Positions 54,294 to 61,751 of a stretch of DNA of 64,000 nt are shown here, one piece after another. A model generated the notes under the pieces. It was not told the origin of the DNA and did no database searches. It was given only the letters and a program-made list of their open reading frames with translations. A program made the translations under genes and the position numbers. The first letter of the stretch is position 1, and the number at the start of each line of letters is the position of its first letter. Source of the DNA: Prevotella sp. (GTDB lineage: Bacteria > Bacteroidota > Bacteroidia > Bacteroidales > Bacteroidaceae); NCBI GenBank assembly GCA_017471465.1, contig JAFUTI010000018.1, positions 1 to 64,000 on the forward strand, given 5' to 3'.

Positions 54294-55481
54294 ATGAAGA
54301 AAAAACTGCTTATATTTCTCACATTCTGCTTCTCGCTGTCGCTGACGGCGCAGACAGATGTGACGATGGAAGGAAGTCTGCCGTGGCCCAGAAGTCTGCA
54401 GGCACGCATCGACACGATACTGATGACACCTCTGCTGGAGACGACACAGCTGGGACTGATGGTCTACGACCTGACAGCCGACTCCACACTCTATACCTAC
54501 GGACACCGTCAGCGTCTGCGTCCAGCGTCGACGATGAAGGTGGTGACAGCCGTGACGGCCCTTGCCCGACTAGGTGGCGACTATCAGCTGAAGACGTCGG
54601 TCTACTATACCGGCACCGTCAGCGGACGCACACTACGGGGCAACCTGCATGTCGTTGGCGGTATGGATCCGATGTTTGACCGTACTGATATGATAGCCTT
54701 TGTCAATAAGATACGCCATCTGGGTATCGACAGCATCCGGGGCAGCATCCTTGTCGACCTGTCGTTCAAAGACGACGACCGCCTGGGTGAGGGCTGGTGC
54801 TGGGACGATGACAACCCGGTGCTGACACCGCTGCTCTACGGCGGCAAAGACTGTTTCGTGGAGCAGCTGACGCGCGAGCTACAGCGCGACGGTGTGGTCA
54901 TCACCGACACGCCGTTCCGTGCCCCGCAGTCGACACACCGCCTCGTTGCCAGCCGCAGCCACAGCGTCAGCGAAGTGCTGGTGCGCATGATGAAGGAGAG
55001 CGACAACCTCTATGCCGAGTCGCTCTTCTACCAGCTGGCCCGTACCTCCGGCGGCAGGTCGGCGACGGCCAAGGCTGCCGCCTCGCAAGTGCGGCAGATG
55101 ATTCAGGAGATAGGTCTGCAGCCCGGCGACTATCGTATTGCCGACGGTTCGGGACTGTCGCTCTATAACTATGTGTCGGCGGAGCTGGAGGTCGGTATGC
55201 TGCGTTATACGTGGCAGCATGCCGACCTGTTCCGTCAGCTGAACACGGTGCTGCCTGTGGCCGGTGTCGACGGTACGCTGAAAAACCGGATGAAAGGTAC
55301 GGCGGCGGAGCGTAATGTGCACGCCAAGACCGGCTCCGTCTCAGGCATCTCCAGTCTGGCAGGCTTCTGTACGGCCCCCAACGGCCATGAGCTGTGTTTT
55401 GCCATTATCAACCAGGGTGTCTCACGGATGAGCGACGGGCGTAACCTGCAGGACCGCCTCTGCATCGCGATGTGCAAATAG
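54294..55481 (+). CDS. dacB: D-alanyl-D-alanine carboxypeptidase/endopeptidase (PBP4, peptidase S13)
   Basis: Trims and remodels peptidoglycan cross-links in the periplasm. The start at 54294 (MKKKLLIFLTFCFSLSLTAQ) gives a signal peptide. The 395-residue product has the three penicillin-binding motifs: SxxK as STMK (about residue 81), SxN as SDN (about residue 239) and KTG (about residue 347, HAKTGSVSGISSLAGF). The large insertion domain of S13 peptidases is shortened compared with the E. coli protein. It is followed by serB with 28 nt between. Confidence 0.9.
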   Translation: MKKKLLIFLTFCFSLSLTAQTDVTMEGSLPWPRSLQARIDTILMTPLLETTQLGLMVYDLTADSTLYTYGHRQRLRPASTMKVVTAVTALARLGGDYQLKTSVYYTGTVSGRTLRGNLHVVGGMDPMFDRTDMIAFVNKIRHLGIDSIRGSILVDLSFKDDDRLGEGWCWDDDNPVLTPLLYGGKDCFVEQLTRELQRDGVVITDTPFRAPQSTHRLVASRSHSVSEVLVRMMKESDNLYAESLFYQLARTSGGRSATAKAAASQVRQMIQEIGLQPGDYRIADGSGLSLYNYVSAELEVGMLRYTWQHADLFRQLNTVLPVAGVDGTLKNRMKGTAAERNVHAKTGSVSGISSLAGFCTAPNGHELCFAIINQGVSRMSDGRNLQDRLCIAMCK

Positions 55482-55509
55482 CGAAAAATTACGAAAAGAC
55501 AATAGAGAT

Positions 55510-56736
55510 ATGCAAGAGCAGATTTTAGTACGCATCACGGGGCAGGACCGCCCCGGGCTGACGGCCTCCGTCATGGCCATCTTGGCCCGTTACGACGCAC
55601 AGATACTGGATATCGGCCAGGCCGACATCCACTCCACATTGTCGCTGGGCATCCTCATCCGTATGGACGAGGCACACTCCGGACAGGTGATGAAAGAGCT
55701 GCTGTTCAAGGCTACGGAGTTAGGTGTGAACATCGGCTTCTCGCCTATCACCGACGACGAGTACGAGGACTGGGTGGGCCATCAGGGCAAGAACCGTTAC
55801 ATCCTGATGGTCATGGGGCGCCAGCTGGAGGCCCGTCAGATAGAGGGTGCCACACGTATCATTGCCGACCAGGGTTTTAATATCGACGCCATCCGTCGCA
55901 TGACGGGCCGTAAGAGCATCAAGAACCCTGGCAAGCACATCCGGGCATGTATCGAGTTCTCGCTGCGCGGAGAACCTGCCGACCGTCAGGAGATGCAGAG
56001 CCGCCTGATGAAGCTGTCGAGTGAGCTGGAGATAGACTTCTCGTTCCAGCGCGACGACATGTTCCGCCGTATGCGCCGCCTCATCTGCTTCGATATGGAC
56101 TCCACACTCATCCAGACGGAGTGTATCGACGAGCTGGCCGAGCGCAATGGTGTCGGTGCCGAGGTGCGTGCCATCACCGAGAGTGCCATGCGTGGCGAGA
56201 TCGACTTCAAGGAGAGTTTTACCCGTCGTGTGGCGCTGCTCAAGGGTCTCGACGTCAGCGTCATGCAGGATATTGCCGAACACCTGCCCATCACCGAGGG
56301 TGCCGACCGTCTGATGACCATCCTCAAGCGCTGCGGCTATAAGATAGCCATCCTCAGCGGTGGTTTTACTTATTTTGGCGAGTACCTCCAGCGTCGCTAC
56401 GGCATCGACTATGTCTATGCCAACGAACTGGAGATTGGCGATGACGGCAAGCTGACGGGCCGCTATGTCGGCGAGATTGTCGACGGCCACCGCAAGGCGG
56501 AACTGCTGAAGCTGATAGCACAGGTAGAGAAGGTGAACCTGGCACAGACCATCGCCGTGGGCGACGGTGCCAACGACCTGCCGATGATCAGCGAGGCCGG
56601 CCTGGGCATCGCCTTCCACGCCAAGCCCCGTGTCGTTGCCAACGCCAAGCAGAGCATCAACACCATCGGACTCGACGGTGTCCTCTACTTCCTCGGATTT
56701 AAGGACAGTTACCTTGGCGATCAAGGAAAGATGTAA
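55510..56736 (+). CDS. serB: Phosphoserine phosphatase with N-terminal ACT domains
   Basis: The last step of serine synthesis. The 408-residue product has two ACT-like domains (starting ITGQDRPGLTASVMAIL and NRYILMVMGRQLE) that may bind serine, then a HAD phosphatase with the nucleophile motif DMDSTLIQTECIDELA (about residue 198), motif II ILSGGF and motif IV GDGANDLPM. mutY begins 4 nt after its stop. Confidence 0.95.
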   Translation: MQEQILVRITGQDRPGLTASVMAILARYDAQILDIGQADIHSTLSLGILIRMDEAHSGQVMKELLFKATELGVNIGFSPITDDEYEDWVGHQGKNRYILMVMGRQLEARQIEGATRIIADQGFNIDAIRRMTGRKSIKNPGKHIRACIEFSLRGEPADRQEMQSRLMKLSSELEIDFSFQRDDMFRRMRRLICFDMDSTLIQTECIDELAERNGVGAEVRAITESAMRGEIDFKESFTRRVALLKGLDVSVMQDIAEHLPITEGADRLMTILKRCGYKIAILSGGFTYFGEYLQRRYGIDYVYANELEIGDDGKLTGRYVGEIVDGHRKAELLKLIAQVEKVNLAQTIAVGDGANDLPMISEAGLGIAFHAKPRVVANAKQSINTIGLDGVLYFLGFKDSYLGDQGKM

Positions 56737-56739
56737 ATA

Positions 56740-57741
56740 ATGACTTTTCCCCAGACCCTCCTCAGCTGGTTCCACGAGCACGGCCGCGACCTGCCCTGGC
56801 GGCAGACCCGCGACCCGTATGCCATCTGGCTCTCCGAGGTCATCCTGCAGCAGACGCAGGTGAAGCAGGGCTGGGACTACTGGCTCCGCTTCATGCGCCG
56901 CTGGCCCACCGTTGCCGACCTCGCCGCCGCCACCGAGGACGAAGTGCTGCGCGAGTGGCAGGGGCTGGGCTACTACAGCCGTGCCCGCAACCTCCACGCC
57001 GCCGCCCGCCAAATCATTGCGGCTGGCGGTTTCCCCACCACCATCGAAGGTCTCCGTGCCCTGAAAGGTGTCGGTGACTACACCGCTGCCGCCATCGGCT
57101 CCATTGCCTTCGACCTGCCCGTCGCCGTTGTCGACGGCAACGTCTACCGCGTCCTCGCCCGCCACTACGGTATCGCCACACCCATCAACACGACGGAAGG
57201 CAAGCACGAGTTTGCCGCCCTCGCCCAGAGCCTGTTGCCTGAGGCTGAGGCTTCCGCCTACAACCAGGCCATTATGGACTTCGGTGCCACACAGTGTACG
57301 CCGCAAAGTCCCGACTGTGACACTTGTCCGTTGCAGGAAACCTGTGCCGCCTTCCGCGAGGGGCGCATCGGTGAACTGCCGGTGAAACGGCGGACACTTA
57401 AAGTGAAGGAACGCCATCTGATTTATGTTTACGTGCGCTGTAACGGCTACACCGCCATCCACCGTCGCCCCGCCGGCGACATCTGGCAGGGTCTGTATGA
57501 GCCGTTGTGCGTGGAGGACAGTAATCTCTCTCCTCTTTCCTCTCTCCTCTCTCCTCTTAAATTGAACGTCAAGCACGTCCTCACCCACCGCATTATCTAT
57601 GCCGACTTCTACCTGCTTGAAGCCGACGAACGCCCGGCATTACCCGTCGGCTATTTCTGGATTCCCGAGGCCGCTCTCGGCGACTACGCCGTACCGCGTC
57701 TCATTGAAATCCTGCTCGAAGAGGTGAGAGGTGAGAAGTGA
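56740..57741 (+). CDS. mutY: A/G-specific adenine DNA glycosylase MutY
   Basis: Removes adenine paired with 8-oxoguanine. The 333-residue product has the HhH-GPD core (QQTQVKQGWDYW, LKGVGDYTAAAIGSIAF and the catalytic aspartate in VVDGNVYRVLAR), and the iron-sulfur motif C-x6-C-x2-C-x5-C (CTPQSPDCDTCPLQETC, about residue 186-202). The C-terminal Nudix-like domain is interrupted by SNLSPLSSLLSPLKLN, encoded by a CTCTC word repeat at 57524-57559. The 3' end runs straight into a long array of related words, so the C-terminus itself may have been reshaped. Confidence 0.95.
   Translation: MTFPQTLLSWFHEHGRDLPWRQTRDPYAIWLSEVILQQTQVKQGWDYWLRFMRRWPTVADLAAATEDEVLREWQGLGYYSRARNLHAAARQIIAAGGFPTTIEGLRALKGVGDYTAAAIGSIAFDLPVAVVDGNVYRVLARHYGIATPINTTEGKHEFAALAQSLLPEAEASAYNQAIMDFGATQCTPQSPDCDTCPLQETCAAFREGRIGELPVKRRTLKVKERHLIYVYVRCNGYTAIHRRPAGDIWQGLYEPLCVEDSNLSPLSSLLSPLKLNVKHVLTHRIIYADFYLLEADERPALPVGYFWIPEAALGDYAVPRLIEILLEEVRGEK
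57524..57559 (+). repeat. In-frame CTCTCCTCTTT repeat in mutY
   Basis: Words CTCTCTCCTC, TTTCCTCTCTCC and TCTCTCCTC in a row, encoding Ser/Leu/Pro. It lies between the Fe-S domain and the last strands of the C-terminal domain. Confidence 0.75.
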
Positions 57742-57856
57742 GAGGTGTGAAGTGTAAGGCCGTGACGTTTTCACGAGAGGCCGTGACGTTTTTACATCTT
57801 CCTTCTCATTTCTCATTTCTCATTTCTCACTTCTCTCTTCTCACCTCTCACTTCTC
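57722..57856. repeat. GAGGTGAGAAG / CTTCTCATTT word arrays after mutY
   Basis: The array starts inside the mutY stop region with GAGGTGAGAGGTGAGAAGTG and, after two 21-bp repeats, continues as TTCTCATTTCTCATTTCTC and CTTCTCACCTCTCACTTCTC. The first and last parts are inverted with respect to each other, so they could pair over a long distance. Confidence 0.75.
57758..57799. repeat. 21-bp tandem repeat, two units (locus A)
   Basis: Two consecutive units at 57758-57778 and 57779-57799, each starting GGCCGTGACGTTTT and ending ACGAGA or ACATCT. The same unit occurs three times at 63321-63383. Confidence 0.85.
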
Positions 57857-57887
57857 CCTATGGATAGCTTAACCAAAAAATACCTCG

Positions 57888-58015
57888 CCCATGTCGCCCA
57901 TGTCGCTCCTGGCTCCAGCTTTGCCGGCAAGCAAGGCACAAGAAGTTAGGGGTGGGATGGGCGACATGGGTAGGCTGTTTTCTACTTGCACTATCCTACG
58001 CGCGCGTACGCGTAG
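57888..58015. repeat. Inverted-repeat element with ACGCGCGCGT (locus A)
   Basis: CCCATGTCGCCCAT (57888-57901) pairs perfectly with ATGGGCGACATGGG (57957-57970). Twenty-seven nt after the second arm lies ACGCGCGCGT (57998-58007), extended to a CGCGCGCGTACGCG run. The first arm is preceded by AAAAAATACC. The same arrangement, with different arm words, exists at 63510-63595. Confidence 0.8.
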
Positions 58016-58076
58016 ACATCCTCTCCATGAGATTCCCAAGTCGTCGGGGCATCCACGGACTTTTCCCCTTGCGCCG

Positions 58077-58097
58077 TTTTTGACAATATCGTCAAAA
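58077..58097. promoter_or_regulatory. TTTTGAC...GTCAAAA operator-like palindrome
   Basis: TTTTGAC and GTCAAAA face each other across AATATC, 11 nt before the ATG of a 42-residue ORF. It could be a regulator binding site for that gene or a small hairpin. There is no T-run. Confidence 0.4.
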
Positions 58098-58108
58098 GTT
58101 TAAAAGCT

Positions 58109-58237
58109 ATGAGAAAAATCAGAAAGGCAGTCAGACAACATACAGTAGAACTGAGACAACTCAGGGAATCAGAAAGGCAAGAGACTCTAAATGAAATTGC
58201 TCTTGAACGTGCTGCTGAAAGTGAATTACCAAACTGA
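58109..58237 (+). CDS. Small basic/acidic protein of 42 residues, unknown
   Basis: MRKIRKAVRQHTVELRQLRE at the start, then an acidic, amphipathic tail ending SELPN. It looks like a single or double helix with heptad-like spacing. I do not recognise a family. It lies between the locus A repeat element and a restriction-enzyme remnant, an accessory setting. Confidence 0.4.
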   Translation: MRKIRKAVRQHTVELRQLRESERQETLNEIALERAAESELPN

Positions 58238-58258
58238 AAGTAATTTACCTTTGGTTTG

Positions 58259-58353
58259 TAAAGTCTCTGAGCTTTACGGAAGAAGAGCTCGATTTCATCA
58301 TCAACTACGACATCAAGTACCGTATGGGTGATGAGTTAGGGAGCCAAGAATAA
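58259..58353 (+). pseudogene. C-terminal remnant of an N6-adenine DNA methyltransferase / type IIG restriction enzyme
   Basis: An open reading frame without a start codon reads SLSFTEEELDFIINYDIKYRMGDELGSQE and stops at 58351. The block TEEELDFIINYDIKYRMG is, from memory, the C-terminal end of large Eco57I-type methylase/restriction proteins and PglX-like methylases in Bacteroidales. Nothing of the rest of the gene remains. The call rests on this one block. Confidence 0.45.
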
Positions 58354-58416
58354 AGATAATAATAAAAAAAAGACTATATTTTACGTCAAAATGATGGCAG
58401 AATGAAATAAATTGCT

Positions 58417-58424
58417 TATATTTG
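58417..58424 (+). promoter_or_regulatory. Toxin-antitoxin promoter -7 box
   Basis: TATATTTG, 21 nt before the antitoxin ATG at 58446. No TTTG at -33. Confidence 0.5.
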
Positions 58425-58445
58425 CAGCCTAAAACTTATATAACT

Positions 58446-58766
58446 ATGGCACAGGTATCTATGACAGTGAGGTTGGACTCACAAGTGAAGCAACGCTTTG
58501 ACGCACTTTGTAACGAGATTGGCATGAGTGCAAACACCGCTATGAATATCTTTGTAAGGAGAATGATTAGTTTTGGTGGCATTCCGTTTGAAGTAAGCAT
58601 TAAAAAACCGGAAGATTTTATTCACGATGAGGGGGTAAAGGCGTTTCGAGAGATGAGAGCAATGGCAGAGGCAGGTCTGTTTCCCGACCTAACATTGGAT
58701 GAAATTAACGAAGAGATAAGATTGGCACGTGAAGAAAGAGCAGAAAGAGAAAAGATTTCAGTATGA
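58446..58766 (+). CDS. RelB/DinJ-family antitoxin
   Basis: Neutralises the toxin encoded next to it and probably represses the pair. The start at 58446 (MAQVSMTVRLDSQVKQRFDALC) gives 106 residues. The first about 50 are a ribbon-helix-helix DNA-binding domain of the DinJ type (EIGMSANTAMNIFVRRM), followed by a charged toxin-binding tail. The stop overlaps the toxin start by 4 nt. Confidence 0.85.
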   Translation: MAQVSMTVRLDSQVKQRFDALCNEIGMSANTAMNIFVRRMISFGGIPFEVSIKKPEDFIHDEGVKAFREMRAMAEAGLFPDLTLDEINEEIRLAREERAEREKISV

Positions 58767-59176
58767 TTTACGCAGTTGTTGACACCAATGTTCTTGTTTC
58801 TGCCTTGCTTTCACGTCATGCGGATGCATCAACGGTTAAAGTCGTTGAGGCTTTTCAGGAACGAAAGTTTAAGCTGTTGTTTAACAGGGAAATATTCAAT
58901 GAGTATTACGATGTCCTTCTTCGTCCAAGATTGAAACTACCCGAAGAAAAGGTCCAGAAACTTATATCCCAAATTGGATCTGATGGCATAGCTTCGAATA
59001 GGCTGCACTCTGACGAGCATTTCCCAGACCCCAAGGACGTGGTATTCTACGAAGTAGCTATGTCGAAAGAGGATGCCTATCTCGTGACGGGCAACAAGAA
59101 GCATTTCCCCCAAAAACCGATTGTGGTAACACCGGCAGAAATGGTGGAGATATTGAAAGAACAAGGACTGTTGTAA
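58763..59176 (+). CDS. PIN-domain toxin
   Basis: Probably a single-strand RNase. The 137-residue product has the PIN acids: D in YAVVDTNVLVSAL (about residue 7), an E in FNREIFNEYYDVL (about residue 48), D in HFPDPKDVVFYEVA (about residue 90) and a D in KEDAYLVTGNKKHF (about residue 103). This is the COG1569 type of PIN toxin. DinJ-type antitoxins more often pair with YafQ/RelE toxins, so this is a mixed pair. Confidence 0.85.
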   Translation: MIYAVVDTNVLVSALLSRHADASTVKVVEAFQERKFKLLFNREIFNEYYDVLLRPRLKLPEEKVQKLISQIGSDGIASNRLHSDEHFPDPKDVVFYEVAMSKEDAYLVTGNKKHFPQKPIVVTPAEMVEILKEQGLL

Positions 59177-59404
59177 ATGGACTGTCTTGGAAACCGCGAC
59201 CTGCTCAACCTGCCTAAAACGGCATTCTTGGCATCAAGCACTATACCAACGGATATGGTGTTGAGATGCTATGACTAGGCAACGCAAATGGCGAAAGAAG
59301 AACAATGCATTATCAGCGGTTTCAGTTCTCATTTGGAGAAAGAGGTGTTGCATTTCCTGATGAAGGGCAGGTGTCCCATCATCCTTGTGTTGGCTTTTAA
59401 TTGA
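59177..59404 (+). pseudogene. Broken Rossmann-fold DNA-processing (DprA-like) protein
   Basis: The reading frame starts one base after the toxin stop and reads MDCLGNRDLLNLPKTAFLAS, then an in-frame TAG at 59276-59278, then ATQMAKEEQCIISGFSSHLEKEV...PIILVLAF, ending at a TGA (59402). The parts fit the small DprA/Smf-like family: PKTAFLSS, CYDWA, ISGFHSxLExxV and PIILxLA. The family tryptophan (TGG) falls on the TAG, so a single G-to-A change killed the gene, and the C-terminal half is missing. Confidence 0.6.
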
Positions 59405-59538
59405 ATAAATGGTTTAATTCTTCTTTTTTTACTAAAGAGGTGGCGAATTTCCTTTGTTGTTTTCGAATAGTCCCTCAGAAACCAATTTGGTGACTCCTCT
59501 GCTAATATGACGCAAAGATAAGAAAAAAAATTTAATTG

Positions 59539-59570
59539 TTTGGAGGTTTTATGAAAAAGAGTTACCTTTG
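59539..59570 (+). promoter_or_regulatory. purN promoter, directly before the start codon
   Basis: TTTG at 59539-59542, 20 nt, TACCTTTG at 59563-59570: a full consensus match. The ATG at 59580 is only 9 nt after the box, leaving a leader of a few bases. The gap 59405-59538 shows nothing else. Confidence 0.7.
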
Positions 59571-59579
59571 CAGGCGATT

Positions 59580-60155
59580 ATGGAGAAAGTGAACTTAGCC
59601 ATTTTTGTGTCAGGCAGTGGCTCGAACTGCGAGAATTTAATTAAGTACTTTGCTGACAGCAACTCAGTGAACTGTGCCCTTGTGGTGAGTAACAAACCTG
59701 ATGCCTACGCGCTGGTGCGTGCCAAGAACCTGGGTGTGCCGTCGGCCGTCGTCAGCAAGGCCGAGTTGAACGATGCCGACGTGATGATGCCGCTGCTCCG
59801 CCAGTACGACATCCGATTCATCGTGTTGGCAGGCTTCCTGCCTCTCATTCCCAACTTCCTCATCGACGCCTTCCCCCGTCGCATGGTCAACCTCCACCCG
59901 GCCCTGTTGCCGAAGTACGGTGGCAAGGGCATGTGGGGTCATCATGTCCACGAGGCTGTCAAGGCCGCCGGCGAGACAGAGACGGGCATGACCGTCCATT
60001 GGGTGACGCCTGTCTGCGACGGCGGTGATATCATCGCACAATATAAGGTGGCGCTGTCGCCTGACGACACCGCCGATGATATTGCCGAGAAGGAACACGA
60101 GTTAGAGATGAAGTATTTCCCTCAGGTCGTCGAGCAGGTTATCTCCCTTCTATAA
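59580..60155 (+). CDS. purN: Phosphoribosylglycinamide formyltransferase
   Basis: Transfers a formyl group from 10-formyl-THF to GAR in purine synthesis. The start at 59580 (MEKVNLAIFVSGSGSNCENL) matches the family N-terminus. The 191-residue product has the catalytic asparagine and histidine in MVNLHPALLPKYGGKG (about residues 103-118) and the aspartate in VCDGGDIIAQ. The C-terminus overlaps the convergent GH53 gene by 17 nt. Confidence 0.94.
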   Translation: MEKVNLAIFVSGSGSNCENLIKYFADSNSVNCALVVSNKPDAYALVRAKNLGVPSAVVSKAELNDADVMMPLLRQYDIRFIVLAGFLPLIPNFLIDAFPRRMVNLHPALLPKYGGKGMWGHHVHEAVKAAGETETGMTVHWVTPVCDGGDIIAQYKVALSPDDTADDIAEKEHELEMKYFPQVVEQVISLL

Positions 60156-61236
60156 ACCCGTCCATGATGGCGGTCGGGGCTCCCTTGCTGTCGAACGCCC
60201 CCAGCTTATAGTGCCCGGGCCGACATTGAGGCTCCCAGTAGAAGACGCCGCGGCAACGGCCGTTGGTCTCGTTGCGGGCTTCACGGATGACACGTGCCAG
60301 CAGACGCCGTCCCTCCTCCATCGTCTCCGGATGCCGTTCGTCTACCTCGTAGCCTGTCTCTACGATCATCACATCGCATCCGTACTTCTCGCTGACGTGG
60401 CGGATGTTTCTGATGCAGTCGGTGATGATGTCGTCGGCTTTCAGTTCTTGATGGTTTCTACGAGCCCAGTAGGGATATAGCGACATGCCTACCATGTCGA
60501 ACTTCCCACCGTATTTTACGAGGATGTCGAGGTTATAGTCATAGAGCGCCTGAATATGTCCGCGGTCCAGGTGTACGATGACGAGGGCATCGGGGAACAC
60601 CTCCTTGACGGCATTGTAGCCCGTGCGGATGAATCCGGCATACTGCTGTGGTTCAGTCTTGATGTGGCCCATGCTGTGGGTGATGGTGGTGCGACCCAGT
60701 GAATCGGTAACTTCCCAGCCTTGCTCGTTGACGATGACATTCCACAAGAGTCCGTTGGAGGTCTCGTTGCCCACCTGCACCCATCGCGGTGTGATGCCGT
60801 TCTCCTTCAGTAGCGAGAGCACGTCGACGGTGTGGTCGTGCAGGTCTTGTCTCATCTCCTCAAACGAATGTCCCATCCAATCTTTTGGAATGAGCTGTTT
60901 GCCAGGGTCGGCCCACCAGTCGCTGTAGTGGAAGTCCACCATCAGGTCCATCCCCAGTGCTTTCACTCGCCTCGCCATTGCCAGCAGTTCATGCTTGTCG
61001 CAAGACCCGTTCCGCGGGTTCACCCAGACGCGCAGACGGATGGCCGACAGCTGGTAGTCGTTCTTCAGCAACTCCAGACAGTCGCGGTCTCGGCCTGTCG
61101 TGTCACGGAAAGTCTGCCCCCGTCGTTCCTGTTCTGTGAGACCACTGACGTCGGCGCCTTTCACGAAGTCTTTCGTCTGTGCCGCTGTGGTGAGCGCACA
61201 GCTCAGCAGCAATGCTGTAATGATGGTTTTTGTCAC
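60139..61236 (-). CDS. GH53 arabinogalactan endo-beta-1,4-galactanase
   Basis: Cuts beta-1,4-galactan side chains of pectin. The 365-residue product has a signal peptide (MTKTIITALLLSCALTTAAQ) and the GH53 barrel: KGADVSGL at the mature start, IRLRVWVNPRNG, DFHYSDWWADPGKQ, the acid/base glutamate in WVQVGNETSNGLLW and the nucleophile in MIVETGY. With GH28 and GH43 it completes a small pectin set in this window. It is preceded by a short word repeat (61237-61279). Confidence 0.94.
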   Translation of the reverse strand: MTKTIITALLLSCALTTAAQTKDFVKGADVSGLTEQERRGQTFRDTTGRDRDCLELLKNDYQLSAIRLRVWVNPRNGSCDKHELLAMARRVKALGMDLMVDFHYSDWWADPGKQLIPKDWMGHSFEEMRQDLHDHTVDVLSLLKENGITPRWVQVGNETSNGLLWNVIVNEQGWEVTDSLGRTTITHSMGHIKTEPQQYAGFIRTGYNAVKEVFPDALVIVHLDRGHIQALYDYNLDILVKYGGKFDMVGMSLYPYWARRNHQELKADDIITDCIRNIRHVSEKYGCDVMIVETGYEVDERHPETMEEGRRLLARVIREARNETNGRCRGVFYWEPQCRPGHYKLGAFDSKGAPTAIMDGFIEGR

Positions 61237-61279
61237 TCCTTAACTCCTTAACTTCTTAACTTCTTTAACTTCTTAACTT
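61237..61279. repeat. ACTTCTTA word repeat before GH53
   Basis: CTCCTTAACTCCTTAACTTC and similar words fill the gap between GH53 and the C_GCAxxG gene and include the latter's last codons. A related run is found before trkH (23178-23212). Confidence 0.65.
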
Positions 61280-61741
61280 CAAATAATCCGCAAAGATCCG
61301 TGCCGCACTCTCCACCTTGGCCGCGCAGGGACGTGTCTTGTAGTATTCGGCGGTGCGGGCAGAAGCCACGTAGCTGTTGGGAGCCTTCGTGTAGCCTTTC
61401 AGACCGAGGATCTCGGCACAGATGAGGCTGCCGTTCTCTGCCTTCGACCTCGCCAGCAGGTCCTGTACCACCTTGTAGCAGGCCGACTTGCCTTCACGGT
61501 CGCTGCCCTCCGTCTGACCGCAGTCGAGGCCCACGAGCATAACGATGCCCGAGACGGCACCGCACATCATCCGCAGGCGTCCCACACCGCCGCCAAAGCC
61601 GGCGGCAATCTTCTTGGCCAGTGTATCGTCCATTCCGTAGAGGTCGGCAAACGCCGCCACCACACTCTGGCAGCAGCCGTAGCCCTGCATAAAATTGTCG
61701 ACAGCGCGGGCTACCCGCTCTTCCAATTCTTCGTTTGTCAT
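61265..61741 (-). CDS. C_GCAxxG_C_C family cysteine-rich protein
   Basis: A small redox-type family of unknown exact role, possibly binding a metal cluster. The start at 61741 (MTNEELEERV) is preferred over 61780 because the latter overlaps the DUF5053 gene. The 158-residue product shows YGCCQSV, FGGGVGRLRMMCGAVSG (the GCAxxG-like block, here MCGAVSG), DCGQTEG and later cysteines CAEI and RPCAAKV. Its last codons are written by the word repeat. Confidence 0.8.
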   Translation of the reverse strand: MTNEELEERVARAVDNFMQGYGCCQSVVAAFADLYGMDDTLAKKIAAGFGGGVGRLRMMCGAVSGIVMLVGLDCGQTEGSDREGKSACYKVVQDLLARSKAENGSLICAEILGLKGYTKAPNSYVASARTAEYYKTRPCAAKVESAARIFADYLKLRS

Positions 61742-61751
61742 CATCGCTTCA

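Noticed and set aside
55720..57588. A 622-codon antisense frame over serB and mutY, with similar ones at 5359-6834 and 2108-3172.
   Set aside because: Each lies wholly opposite a well-recognised gene and shows no motif of its own.
57888..58015. The inverted-repeat element read as an intrinsic terminator for mutY.
   Set aside because: There is no T-run after the second arm, the loop is 55 nt long, and the 3' part carries a CGCGCGCG run, which does not fit a terminator.
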